Origin: Thermoleophilia bacterium | Lineage (GTDB): Bacteria; Actinomycetota; Thermoleophilia; Gaiellales; Gaiellaceae | Length of the DNA stretch: 64,000 nt | Assembly: GCA_020845695.1 (NCBI GenBank) | Contig: JADLFG010000019.1 | Location: 11,045 to 75,044, forward strand | Direction of reading: 5' to 3' | In this document: one piece after another, positions 33,227 to 40,649 of the stretch | How the letters are laid out: each line of letters begins with the position of its first letter | Position numbering within the stretch: the first letter of the stretch is position 1 | Made by a program: the position numbers and the translations under genes | The notes under the pieces: generated by a model | What the model saw: the letters and a program-made list of their open reading frames with translations, nothing else | Told to the model about the DNA's origin: nothing | Databases searched by the model: none

Positions 33227-34255
33227 GTGCCGCACGCAGCCGCCGTCGAGTCGATCCGGGCCGGGGGCCTGGCGGAGCTGCACACGCATCTGGGCGGCTC
33301 GGTGCACCCGTCGGTGATGTGGACGCTCGCGCACGAGCAGGGGATCGCGCTGCCGGTGAAGGACTACTGGGACTTCGAGCGGCTGACGACGATCTCCGAC
33401 CCGCGCGGCGTGGCGGGGCTGCCGGAGCTCGACCAGGTGTACCGCTGGACGGAGCTGATCCAGTCGAGCCCGCTCGCGGTCGAGCGGTCGGTGCACGGGA
33501 CGATCTCGGGCGCCTACCGGCGCCAGAACATCACGACGCTCGAGGTGCGCTTCAACCCGATGAAGCGAAACCGGGGCGGCGAGCGCGACCTCGACCACAT
33601 CATCCTCGCCGCCATCCGCGGGCTCGACCGGGCGGAGCTCGAGTACCCGCGGGTGCGGGCGGGCCTGATCCTGATGATGGACCGGACGTTCACGCCGGCG
33701 CAGAACGCGATCGTGGTCGAGAAGGCGATCCGCTGGGCGCCGCGGGGGATCGTCGGCGTCGACATCGCCGGCCCGCGGCCGGGGCCGGGCCGCTACCCGT
33801 ACCGGGAGCTCGCCCCGCTCGTCGCGGAGGCGCGCCGGGCGGGGCTCGGGGTGACGATCCACGTGGGCGAGGAGGGCGGCGCGGACGGGCTCGCCGAGAT
33901 CGGGGAGGTGGTGGAGGAGCTGCGGCCGCAGCGGATCGGGCACGGGGTCCTCGCGGCCCGGGACCCTGCGACGCTATCCCTCCTGCGCGACGCGGGCACG
34001 GTGCTCGAGCTCTGCCCGACCTCGAACCTGCTGACGCGGGCGCTGCCGGACGAGGAGGCGCTGCGGGACACGGTCCGGGCGTTCGCGGCGGCCGGGGTCC
34101 GGTTCACGATCGCGACCGACGGCCCGGAGATGATGCACACGCACCTCTCCGACGAGCTCGGGCTCCTGCATCGCATCGGGGCGCTCGACCGGGACGGCCT
34201 CGCCGGGGCGAACCGCACCGGCCACGAGGCCTCGTTCCTCGATCGAAGGGTGTAG
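33227..34255 (+). CDS. Adenosine deaminase family protein
   Basis: The 342-residue TIM-barrel hydrolase would deaminate adenosine or a related nucleoside. All metal and catalytic residues fit: H19 and H21 (ELHTHLGGS), H212 and E215 (TIHVGEEGG), H239 (RIGHGV), ELCPTSN, and D298 (ATDGPEMM). The usual NTDDP is here TDGPE, so the substrate could differ from adenosine. GTG 33227 is 9 nt after a TAGACT -10 (33212-33217). A palindrome follows its stop. Confidence 0.88.
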   Translation: MPHAAAVESIRAGGLAELHTHLGGSVHPSVMWTLAHEQGIALPVKDYWDFERLTTISDPRGVAGLPELDQVYRWTELIQSSPLAVERSVHGTISGAYRRQNITTLEVRFNPMKRNRGGERDLDHIILAAIRGLDRAELEYPRVRAGLILMMDRTFTPAQNAIVVEKAIRWAPRGIVGVDIAGPRPGPGRYPYRELAPLVAEARRAGLGVTIHVGEEGGADGLAEIGEVVEELRPQRIGHGVLAARDPATLSLLRDAGTVLELCPTSNLLTRALPDEEALRDTVRAFAAAGVRFTIATDGPEMMHTHLSDELGLLHRIGALDRDGLAGANRTGHEASFLDRRV

Positions 34256-34262
34256 ACAGCGA

Positions 34263-34282
34263 AATCGGCCGGGTGGCCGATT
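34263..34282 (+). terminator. Hairpin after the adenosine deaminase gene
   Basis: AATCGGCC-gggt-GGCCGATT, an 8-bp perfect stem with a 4-nt loop, starts eight bases after the stop. There is no U-run after it, so it may be a terminator or an operator for the LuxR gene 34 bases on. Confidence 0.5.
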
Positions 34283-34315
34283 GGCGGCGGGGGCGGCCGG
34301 TGGGAGGATCGCCGC

Positions 34316-34588
34316 ATGACGGCGACCTTGCAGCGCAAGACGAGGTTCACGGATCGCCAGCGGCAGGTGATCCAGCTGATCGCCGAGGGGTGCTCGAACG
34401 ACGAGATCGCGGCGCGGCTGGGCGTGACGGCGAGGACGGCGAAGGCGCACTGCGACGCGTTGCGCGGCAAGCTCGGCGTGAGCCGCCGCCGCTACATCCC
34501 GCTCGCCTACCGCGCCGCGACGGGCGAGGACCCGCTGAACCTCGGTCGGTTGGCGTGCGAGCCCGGAACCTCCGGCTCGTCCCGCTGA
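34316..34588 (+). CDS. Stand-alone LuxR-type HTH protein, 90 residues
   Basis: The protein is little more than a GerE/LuxR helix-turn-helix: FTDRQRQVIQLIAEGCSNDEIAARLGVTARTAKAHCDALRGKLGVSRRR (about residues 11-58), then a short tail. It has no receiver or sensor domain, so activity is probably controlled by its level or by a partner. GGGAGG about ten bases before ATG 34316 may be its ribosome binding site. It is followed by the large LuxR-type regulator at 34717. Confidence 0.85.
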   Translation: MTATLQRKTRFTDRQRQVIQLIAEGCSNDEIAARLGVTARTAKAHCDALRGKLGVSRRRYIPLAYRAATGEDPLNLGRLACEPGTSGSSR

Positions 34589-34716
34589 TCGCCCCGGGGG
34601 TGACGGCACCCCGCGCCCTGGCTCCGGGTCCGGGCGCGGGGGAGCTCCTGGCGGCCCGCGGCCGCCCGGGCGGTTTCGCGCTAACCTCCTCAGCCTTCGA
34701 TCGTTCGCAAGGCCAG

Positions 34717-37281
34717 GTGGAGTTGCGCGAGCCTACACCGGTCCCGTCCCTGCACCGCCGCCACGTGCCGCGGCAGCGTCTGACGGCGCTGCTCGCTGCG
34801 AGCCGGGCCCAGGCGCTACTCGTGACGGCCCCGGCCGGGTACGGCAAGACCTCGCTCGCGTGCGAGTGGCTGGCGGGCAGGAGCGACGTGGCCTGGTACC
34901 GAGCGACGGCCGCGTCGACCGACCTCGCCGCCTTCTCGGTCGGGATCGCGGACGCGATGGCACCGCTCGTGCCGGGGGCGGGCGAGCGGCTGCGGACGCA
35001 CCTGCGCGTGGCGGAGACGCCGGAGCAACCCGTTCGGCCGCTCGCGGAGCTGCTCGCGGAGGACATCGCCGGCTGGCCGGACGGCGGGCTGCTCGTGATC
35101 GACGACTACCATCTGGTCGCCGGCTCGGATCCGGTCTCCGAGTTCATGGACTGGCTCTTGACGCTCACCCCGCTGCGGGTGCTCGTGACGAGCCGGCGCC
35201 GGCCCGCGTGGGCGTCGGCGCGACGCGTGCTGCTCGGGGAGGTGGACGAGATCACGAGGGAGCAGCTCGCGATGACGAACGACGAGGCGGCCCGGGTGCT
35301 GGGCGACCGCCCGGGCGAGGCCGTGCGGGAGCTCGTGACCTTGGCCCGGGGCTGGCCGGCGGTGATCGGGCTGGCCGCCCTGGCGGGTGCGGACGTTCCG
35401 GACGGACGCGTTCCCGACGGGCTGTTTCGCTATTTCGCCGAGGAGGTCTACCGCCAGCAACCGGCCGAGCTGCAGGAGTTCCTGCTGGTGGCGTCGATCC
35501 CACCCGCGGTCGGCGCCCGCTCGGCCCGGGAGGCGCTCGGCATCGAGGGGGCCGGGAGCCTGATCGAGCGGCTTGCCGGCGAGGGTCTGTTGCACGAAAC
35601 CGGGCGCGATGCGTTCCAGCTCCATCCGCTGCTTCGCGATTTCCTGCGCCGCAAGCTCGAGGACACGGACCCGGAGCGCGCCGGCGAGCTCACGCTCGCC
35701 AGCATCCGCGACGCCACGGAGCGAGCGGAGTGGGAGACGGCGTTCGCGCTCGCGCACGGCTCGGACGACCTGGAGGCTGCGGCCGCGATCGTCGAGCTCG
35801 CGTCGCCCGACCTGCTGCGCGCGGGGCGCACGGCGACGCTCGCCGAGTGGCTCGGCGCATGCGGGGCGGCGCTTGCCCACCACCCCGGCGCCCTGCTGAC
35901 GCGAGCGGAGCTCCTGATCCGCCAGGGACGCCTCCGGGAGGCGCTCGGCCTCGCCCGTGACGTCGCCGGCCACGTCCCCGCCGGCGACCCGCGGGAGTCG
36001 CGCGCGTGCTGGCTCGCCGGCCGGGCCGCGCACTTCCTGTCGGCAAACGAGGATGCGCTTGCGTTTCACCTGCGAGCGCGCGACACCGCCTCGGACTCGC
36101 AATCGCGAGGGGAAGCACTGTGGGGAGCTTTCCTCGCCGCCTTTGACCTTGAGCGACACGACGCGGCCGACTACCTCGCCGAACTCGTTGAGCTTCGGGA
36201 TGACGGTGTCTGGAGCCGGCTTAGGATCGGCGTAGGGGAAGCAATCCTCTGCAGGACGGGGCCGTCAGCACGAGACGTGCAGCGCCGCCTGGAGCAACTC
36301 CTCCCTCTGGCTGAGTACACAAGCGATCCGCTTCGGACAAGCCACTTGTTCGCATGCCTCTCTTACTTTGCAAGCTTGAACGCGAACTACGAAGACGGGT
36401 ATAGGTACGGGACTAGTGCAATCGAGGTCTGCCGCAACTTCCGGCTGGATATTCACCTCACCTTCGCGGACTCGACTCGCATACACGCGGAAATCGGCCT
36501 GCGCCGAATCCAGGATGCCCGCAGAGCCCTGGTGCGGCTACAACGGGCATTCGCCGAGATCAACGAGCCGTTCCTCGACGCCACGGTGCGCCTGCTGCAG
36601 CTCAAGCTCGCCATTGCTGAGGGCGCGAACTCCTCGAAGTGGGGTGGAGTACCTGTGCTCGAGCCAGGACCGCCGCGCGCTCTGCACGGCGAACTCATGG
36701 CAATGCACGCGCTCGTGGCCGCGTCACGCGGCGAACTCAGCGTCGCGTGCGAGGCCGCCAGCCAAGCGGTCACACTCACTCGGACGATTGACGCAGCCCG
36801 ACTCGCGGAACTGGCGCAACTGATCGGTCAAGCGCAGTCTGGCGGCGAGGAGGACGCGCTGAGACGGAAGGCTGTCGAACTCGCCCACAGGTGCGCAAAC
36901 ACCGGGACGCTCGACACGTTCGTCACCGCCTACCGCGCCTACCCGCGGCTACTCGGGCTCTGCTCCGGCGACGCCCGGGCGCGCGCACTCGTCAGCGCCG
37001 TCGCGCTGCGGGCTCAAGACCGGGCGCTCGCGGAGAGCTTCGGAATCGACGTACCCGACGCCACGTCCGGCGTCGCGCAGCTCCTGACCGGCCGCGAGCG
37101 CGAGGTGCTCGAGCTGCTCGCACGCGGGCTCTCGAACCGCGAGATCTCGCGCCAGCTCTTCATCGAGCTGAGCACCACGAAGGTGCACGTCCACAACATC
37201 CTGCGCAAGCTCGGCGCCGAGACGCGGCTCCAGGCGGCGCTGCTCGCGCGCGGGCTACTCGACGCTGACGCTGCCGGCTAG
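34717..37281 (+). CDS. Large ATP-binding LuxR-family (LAL/MalT-like) regulator
   Basis: The 854-residue regulator has an N-terminal STAND-type ATPase with Walker A APAGYGKTS (38-46) and Walker B LLVIDDYH (125-132). A TPR-like helical sensor follows (about 350-770), then a C-terminal LuxR HTH (LTGREREVLELLARGLSNREISRQLF, then KVHVHNILRKLGAETRLQAALLA). Such proteins multimerise on ligand and ATP binding and activate nearby operons. GTG 34717 is my choice; a TAACCT -10 is at 34682-34687. DNA from about 36080 to 36850 is visibly less GC-rich than the flanks. Its TAG shares CTAG with the convergent HD-GYP gene. Confidence 0.9.
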   Translation: MELREPTPVPSLHRRHVPRQRLTALLAASRAQALLVTAPAGYGKTSLACEWLAGRSDVAWYRATAASTDLAAFSVGIADAMAPLVPGAGERLRTHLRVAETPEQPVRPLAELLAEDIAGWPDGGLLVIDDYHLVAGSDPVSEFMDWLLTLTPLRVLVTSRRRPAWASARRVLLGEVDEITREQLAMTNDEAARVLGDRPGEAVRELVTLARGWPAVIGLAALAGADVPDGRVPDGLFRYFAEEVYRQQPAELQEFLLVASIPPAVGARSAREALGIEGAGSLIERLAGEGLLHETGRDAFQLHPLLRDFLRRKLEDTDPERAGELTLASIRDATERAEWETAFALAHGSDDLEAAAAIVELASPDLLRAGRTATLAEWLGACGAALAHHPGALLTRAELLIRQGRLREALGLARDVAGHVPAGDPRESRACWLAGRAAHFLSANEDALAFHLRARDTASDSQSRGEALWGAFLAAFDLERHDAADYLAELVELRDDGVWSRLRIGVGEAILCRTGPSARDVQRRLEQLLPLAEYTSDPLRTSHLFACLSYFASLNANYEDGYRYGTSAIEVCRNFRLDIHLTFADSTRIHAEIGLRRIQDARRALVRLQRAFAEINEPFLDATVRLLQLKLAIAEGANSSKWGGVPVLEPGPPRALHGELMAMHALVAASRGELSVACEAASQAVTLTRTIDAARLAELAQLIGQAQSGGEEDALRRKAVELAHRCANTGTLDTFVTAYRAYPRLLGLCSGDARARALVSAVALRAQDRALAESFGIDVPDATSGVAQLLTGREREVLELLARGLSNREISRQLFIELSTTKVHVHNILRKLGAETRLQAALLARGLLDADAAG

Positions 37282-38645
37282 GCTGCGCTGGCCGCCGCGA
37301 CCAGCTCGGGATGGGCTTGCGCCTCGAGCGCGAAATCGGCGCGCGAGCCGGACGAGTACGTGTCGCTCGCCTGCCCGAGGATCCCGACGAACGCCTCGAC
37401 GACCTCCGGGTCGAACTGGCTGCCGGCGGCCTGGACGAGCCGCTCGCTCGCGACGGCGACCGGCATCGCGTCCCGGTAGGGCCGGTCGGAGGTCATCGCG
37501 TTGTACGCGTCGGCGACGCAGATGATCCGGGAGATGACCGGGATCGACTCGCCGGCGACCCCGTCCGGATAGCCCTGCCCGTCGAGCCGCTCGTGGTGGT
37601 GGCGGACGATGGTCGCGATCTCCGCGTACGCCTCGACGTTCGCGAGGATCCGCTCGCCGATCTCCGAGTGCTCCTCCATCTTGCGCCGCTCCGGCAGCGT
37701 CAGCGGTCCGTTCTTCTCGAGGATGCCGGGCGGGACGCCGATCTTGCCGATGTCGTGGAGCAGGCCGGAGAGGTGCGCGAGCCGCTGCTGCTCGGCCGGG
37801 AGACCGAGCCGCTCGGCGATGTCCCGCGCGTAGACCGCGACCGCCGCCGAGTGGCCCGCCGTGTAGCGGTCCCGCGCGTCGAGCGTGGTCACGAGCGCGC
37901 TCGCGAACGAGAGATTCGCGCGCTCCAGCTTGTCGTTGACGACGACGAGGTCGGAGGCGAGACGCCGCTGCTCCTGGTACATCGCCCACAGGCGTTGCGC
38001 CGCCAGAGCGGGAAGCAGGAAGAGGAGCAGGGTCCACGGGGACAGTTCGAGGTACGCGTAGACGACCGGCGCGACAACCGCCGTGTACAGCAGCACCGAG
38101 CTTGGGAGCGCCGGTGCGGAGAGCCGCAGGAGCTCCATCGCACTGGCGCTCCGCCGGACGAGGAGAGTCAGCACCGCAAACACCACATCAACCGCCTGGG
38201 CACTAACGCCGGCAGCTGCGGTGGCAACGGCGATGGAGCCAAGCCCATTCGTCGTAGCCGTTGCGGCAGCACCCGCCACAAGGCCTGCGATCGCGCCGTT
38301 GACGGAACTTGCGGACGTGTACACGGCCCAGCGGAGATACGGCGCGCGGAAGCCGCCCAACATCGACCCGGCCGCCACGATCATCGCGGACACTGGTCCG
38401 AGCGCGACCGCTGCGAAGAGCGTCGGCAACAGCGCGATCGAGACCTCGGCGTGCAGGCTCAGGCTGACGCTGCGCCGCTCCGCAGCCACGCCGAGCGCGA
38501 CCAGGGGCAGCAGCGCCCACGGCGACGGAACGCCGTGCCGCGTGGCAACGAGCGCGACCGCGGTAGCGGCCGCCGCGGCCGCGAGGCCAGCGGCGTACCC
38601 GTAGACGGCGAGCTCGCCGCGCCCGGCAGCGCTGGCCGTAGCCAC
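37278..38645 (-). CDS. Membrane protein with HD-GYP domain
   Basis: The protein has about eight predicted helices (roughly residues 10-210 from GTG 38645), then a coiled linker and a C-terminal HD-GYP phosphodiesterase domain. Motifs are TAGHSAAVAVYARDIAERLGL, LSGLLHDIGKIGVP, EHSEIGERIL and the HHERLDGQGYPDG signature. HD-GYP enzymes hydrolyse cyclic di-GMP or related dinucleotides, so this is probably a membrane-sensing signal-degrading enzyme. The frame stays open to an ATG at 38750, but that would place the N-terminus over the promoter and start of the small peptide gene, so I prefer GTG 38645. Confidence 0.85.
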   Translation of the reverse strand: MATASAAGRGELAVYGYAAGLAAAAAATAVALVATRHGVPSPWALLPLVALGVAAERRSVSLSLHAEVSIALLPTLFAAVALGPVSAMIVAAGSMLGGFRAPYLRWAVYTSASSVNGAIAGLVAGAAATATTNGLGSIAVATAAAGVSAQAVDVVFAVLTLLVRRSASAMELLRLSAPALPSSVLLYTAVVAPVVYAYLELSPWTLLLFLLPALAAQRLWAMYQEQRRLASDLVVVNDKLERANLSFASALVTTLDARDRYTAGHSAAVAVYARDIAERLGLPAEQQRLAHLSGLLHDIGKIGVPPGILEKNGPLTLPERRKMEEHSEIGERILANVEAYAEIATIVRHHHERLDGQGYPDGVAGESIPVISRIICVADAYNAMTSDRPYRDAMPVAVASERLVQAAGSQFDPEVVEAFVGILGQASDTYSSGSRADFALEAQAHPELVAAASAA

Positions 38646-38666
38646 CTCCGGCTCGGGGCCGGCCCC

Positions 38667-38696
38667 TTGAACTATCCCCCCGTTGGGGGATATACT
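38667..38696 (+). promoter_or_regulatory. Promoter and operator of the 28-residue peptide gene
   Basis: TTGAAC (38667-38672), an 18-bp spacer and TATACT (38691-38696) form a good sigma70-type promoter. Between and touching both lies the inverted repeat TATCCCCC-cgtt-GGGGGATA (38673-38692), the classic position for a repressor. Confidence 0.7.
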
Positions 38697-38733
38697 CAGC
38701 GGGCCGTCATCTCCCGGGGGAGAGGAGTTACGT

Positions 38734-38820
38734 ATGCGCAGGTCCCTCATCCGCCTGGGGGTTGCTCTCGCGTCCTTCGGGTCGCTGGCCGCCGTGCTCG
38801 GCGGTATTCGCGCCTGGTAG
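38734..38820 (+). CDS. Small membrane peptide, 28 residues
   Basis: ATG 38734 opens a 28-residue frame: a basic start MRRSLIRLG, one hydrophobic stretch VALASFGSLAAVLGG, and IRAW at the end. AGAGGAG lies seven bases upstream, a strong ribosome binding site, and a promoter with an operator precedes it. It could be a membrane peptide, a toxin-like peptide or a leader. It is divergent from the HD-GYP gene and may be functionally linked to it. Confidence 0.6.
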   Translation: MRRSLIRLGVALASFGSLAAVLGGIRAW

Positions 38821-38839
38821 AACCAGTCCGAAGGATGTA

Positions 38840-38899
38840 GTTATCCACAGACGCCGGTATCCCTCCCCGGGGGGATCTTCACAGCGGGCTGTGGATAAC
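38840..38899. promoter_or_regulatory. Two inverted DnaA-box matches in an 11-bp inverted repeat
   Basis: TTATCCACA (38841-38849) and its reverse complement TGTGGATAA (38890-38898) both match the Escherichia coli DnaA box consensus exactly. With flanks they form an inverted repeat GTTATCCACAG / CTGTGGATAAC. A C/G-rich near-palindrome (ATCCCTCCCCGGGGGGAT, 38859-38876) sits between them. Confidence 0.55.
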
Positions 38900-38915
38900 G
38901 GCGACAGAGCGACGA

Positions 38916-38939
38916 GCGGGGCGGCGAGAGCCGCCCCGC
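38916..38939. terminator. Bidirectional hairpin terminator candidate
   Basis: GCGGGGCGGC-GAGA-GCCGCCCCGC: a 10-bp perfect stem with a GNRA loop, placed between the peptide gene and the convergent LuxR gene. No U-run is present. Confidence 0.5.
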
Positions 38940-38970
38940 CCCGTTCCGGGGCCGGTCGGGGCCGAGCTCG

Positions 38971-39318
38971 CTACTGGATCAGCCCGCGCCGGTAGCCGAT
39001 CGAGACCGCGTGCGCGCGGCTGCGGGCCTGGAGCTTCGCGAGCAGGTGGCGCACGTGCGACTTGACCGTCTCCTCCGACAGGAACAGCCGCTCGCCGATC
39101 TCCCGGTTCACGAGCCCGTCCGCGATCAACTGCAGCACCTGACTCTCGCGGGCGGTCGGGCTCTGCTGCAGCTTCGGCAGCGGCGGGTTCAGCGGCACCA
39201 CGTCCGCGGGCACCTGCTCGGAGGCGCCCCCGCGGCTCCGCCTCGCGGCGGCCGCGTCGAAGCGCCGGGCGTGACTCAGATAGCGCGTGAGAATCTGCTC
39301 ACGTTCGGCAGCGTTCAT
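38971..39318 (-). CDS. LuxR-type HTH regulator, 115 residues
   Basis: A short N-terminal region (MNAAEREQILTRYLSHARRFDAAAARR) with a Pro-rich linker is followed by a LuxR HTH: SPTARESQVLQLIADGLVNREIGERLFLSEETVKSHVRHLLAKLQARSRAHAV. No receiver domain is present, so the protein is probably a constitutive or partner-controlled regulator. A TAGGGT -10 is at 39359-39354, leaving a short leader. It lies downstream of the sigma factor gene on the same strand, separated by a hairpin. Confidence 0.87.
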   Translation of the reverse strand: MNAAEREQILTRYLSHARRFDAAAARRSRGGASEQVPADVVPLNPPLPKLQQSPTARESQVLQLIADGLVNREIGERLFLSEETVKSHVRHLLAKLQARSRAHAVSIGYRRGLIQ

Positions 39319-39380
39319 GACAGAGGCATCGACCCCGGGCGGCGCCGCGAGACACCCTAGATCGAGGGAACGCGAAGCGC

Positions 39381-39408
39381 GGAAGGGGTGAACGAGCCTA
39401 CCCCTTCC
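39381..39408 (-). terminator. Hairpin after the sigma factor gene
   Basis: GGAAGGGGT / ACCCCTTCC, a 9-bp perfect stem with a 10-nt loop, starts 23 bases after the sigma stop. There is no clear U-run. Confidence 0.55.
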
Positions 39409-39430
39409 GGGGCGACGGCAACCCCGGGGG

Positions 39431-40468
39431 CTACGCCGCGACCGACGCGAGATCGCGGAGCGCGGACAGCCGGGCCAGCGCCTGCCCCTCGAGCTGGCGC
39501 ACCCGCTCGCGCGTCAGCCCCAGCTCGTGACCGATCGCCTCGAGCGTCCACGGATCGCCCTCGAAGCCGAAGCGCAGCTCGAGGATCCGCCGCTCCCGCT
39601 CCGGCAGCGCGTCGAGCGCGCGGCGCACCCCCTGCTTGCGCAGCGACTCCTCCGCCTCCTCGAACGGGTCGGGCGCCTCGCGATCGGCAAACAGATCGCC
39701 GAGCTCGCCCTCGTCGTCGGAGCCGACGCTCTGGTTCAGCGACACCGACGCCTGGGCTGCGCCCATCGCCTCCTCGACGTGCTGCATCGGGATCCCCGTC
39801 GCCACCGCCAGCTCCTCCTTGGAGGCGTCCCGCCCGAGCTCGAGCTCGAGCCGGCGCGCCGCCCGGAACAGCTTCTGCTGGCGCTCGACCACGTGCACCG
39901 GCACGCGGATCGTGCGCGCGTGGTTTGCCACCGCACGCTGGACCGACTGGCGGATCCACCAGGTCGCGTAGGTCGAGAACTTGAAGCCGCGGCGCCAGTC
40001 GAACTTCTCGACCGCCCGGTTCAGCCCCAGCGTCCCCTCCTGAATCAGGTCCAGGAACGGCACGCCCAGGCCCCGGTAGCCCTTCGCGATCGACACGACC
40101 AGGCGCAGATTCGACTCGATCATCCGCCGCTTTGCGAGCGGGTCGCCCTTCTCGATCTGCTTCGCGAGCGTGACCTCCTCCGACGCCGTCAGGAGCCGGT
40201 GGCGCCCCACGTCGGCGAGAAAGAGCTGCAGCGAGTCACCGGCGCCCGGGACGGGCGTCGCCGCGAGCGCCGCCTCGTCGACCTCCTCGCGCGGCGACCC
40301 GACCTCGAGGCCGAGCGCCTCGAGCTCGTTGTGAAACAGCGTCAGCTCCTCGTCGCCGAGATCCAGCTCGATCGTCAGCGCCTCGAGCTCCGCGGGCTCG
40401 ACGAACCCGCGCTCCTCGGCGATGTCGAGGAGCGAACGCACCTGCTCGTGTTCGAGAAGATCCTGCAA
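39431..40468 (-). CDS. RNA polymerase sigma factor, RpoD (sigma70) family
   Basis: The 345-residue protein has region 1.2 (DSLQLFLADVGRHRLLTASEEVTLAKQIEKGD), region 2 with RMIESNLRLVVSIAKGYRGLG and the -10 binding segment FKFSTYATWWIRQSVQRA, region 3, and region 4 (LRFGFEGDPWTLEAIGHELGLTRERVRQLE), so it is a group 1 or 2 sigma. The N-terminal 70 residues are an acidic helical extension. The start is TTG 40468 with AGGAGG three bases upstream. A TACAAT -10 lies at 40511-40506. It may well be the sigma that reads the TANNNT promoters in this window. Confidence 0.93.
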   Translation of the reverse strand: MQDLLEHEQVRSLLDIAEERGFVEPAELEALTIELDLGDEELTLFHNELEALGLEVGSPREEVDEAALAATPVPGAGDSLQLFLADVGRHRLLTASEEVTLAKQIEKGDPLAKRRMIESNLRLVVSIAKGYRGLGVPFLDLIQEGTLGLNRAVEKFDWRRGFKFSTYATWWIRQSVQRAVANHARTIRVPVHVVERQQKLFRAARRLELELGRDASKEELAVATGIPMQHVEEAMGAAQASVSLNQSVGSDDEGELGDLFADREAPDPFEEAEESLRKQGVRRALDALPERERRILELRFGFEGDPWTLEAIGHELGLTRERVRQLEGQALARLSALRDLASVAA

Positions 40469-40505
40469 GGGCCTCCTACCTCTTTGCTCTGATTGTCACG
40501 TTCTC

Positions 40506-40511
40506 ATTGTA
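40506..40511 (-). promoter_or_regulatory. -10 element of the sigma factor gene
   Basis: TACAAT on the minus strand, about 38 nt before TTG 40468, with the ribosome binding site AGGAGG in the leader. No convincing -35 is seen. The remaining gap to topB (40512-40649) shows nothing else. Confidence 0.6.
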
Positions 40512-40649
40512 TCGCTCTCGGCTTTCATCGGCGTGCGGACCGAATCCTCCTGCCCGAGAACGATTGACTTGTGGTCCGGTCCCGTGCGCTAGACGTTCTA
40601 ACGCTCCCCCGGCGCCCGTATTCCCCGGGGGCGCCGCGGGCTCTTCTCG

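Noticed and set aside
38645..38750. Upstream ATG 38750 as HD-GYP start
   Set aside because: It would put the first 35 residues over the promoter, operator and ribosome binding site of the divergent peptide gene; the residues look unstructured.
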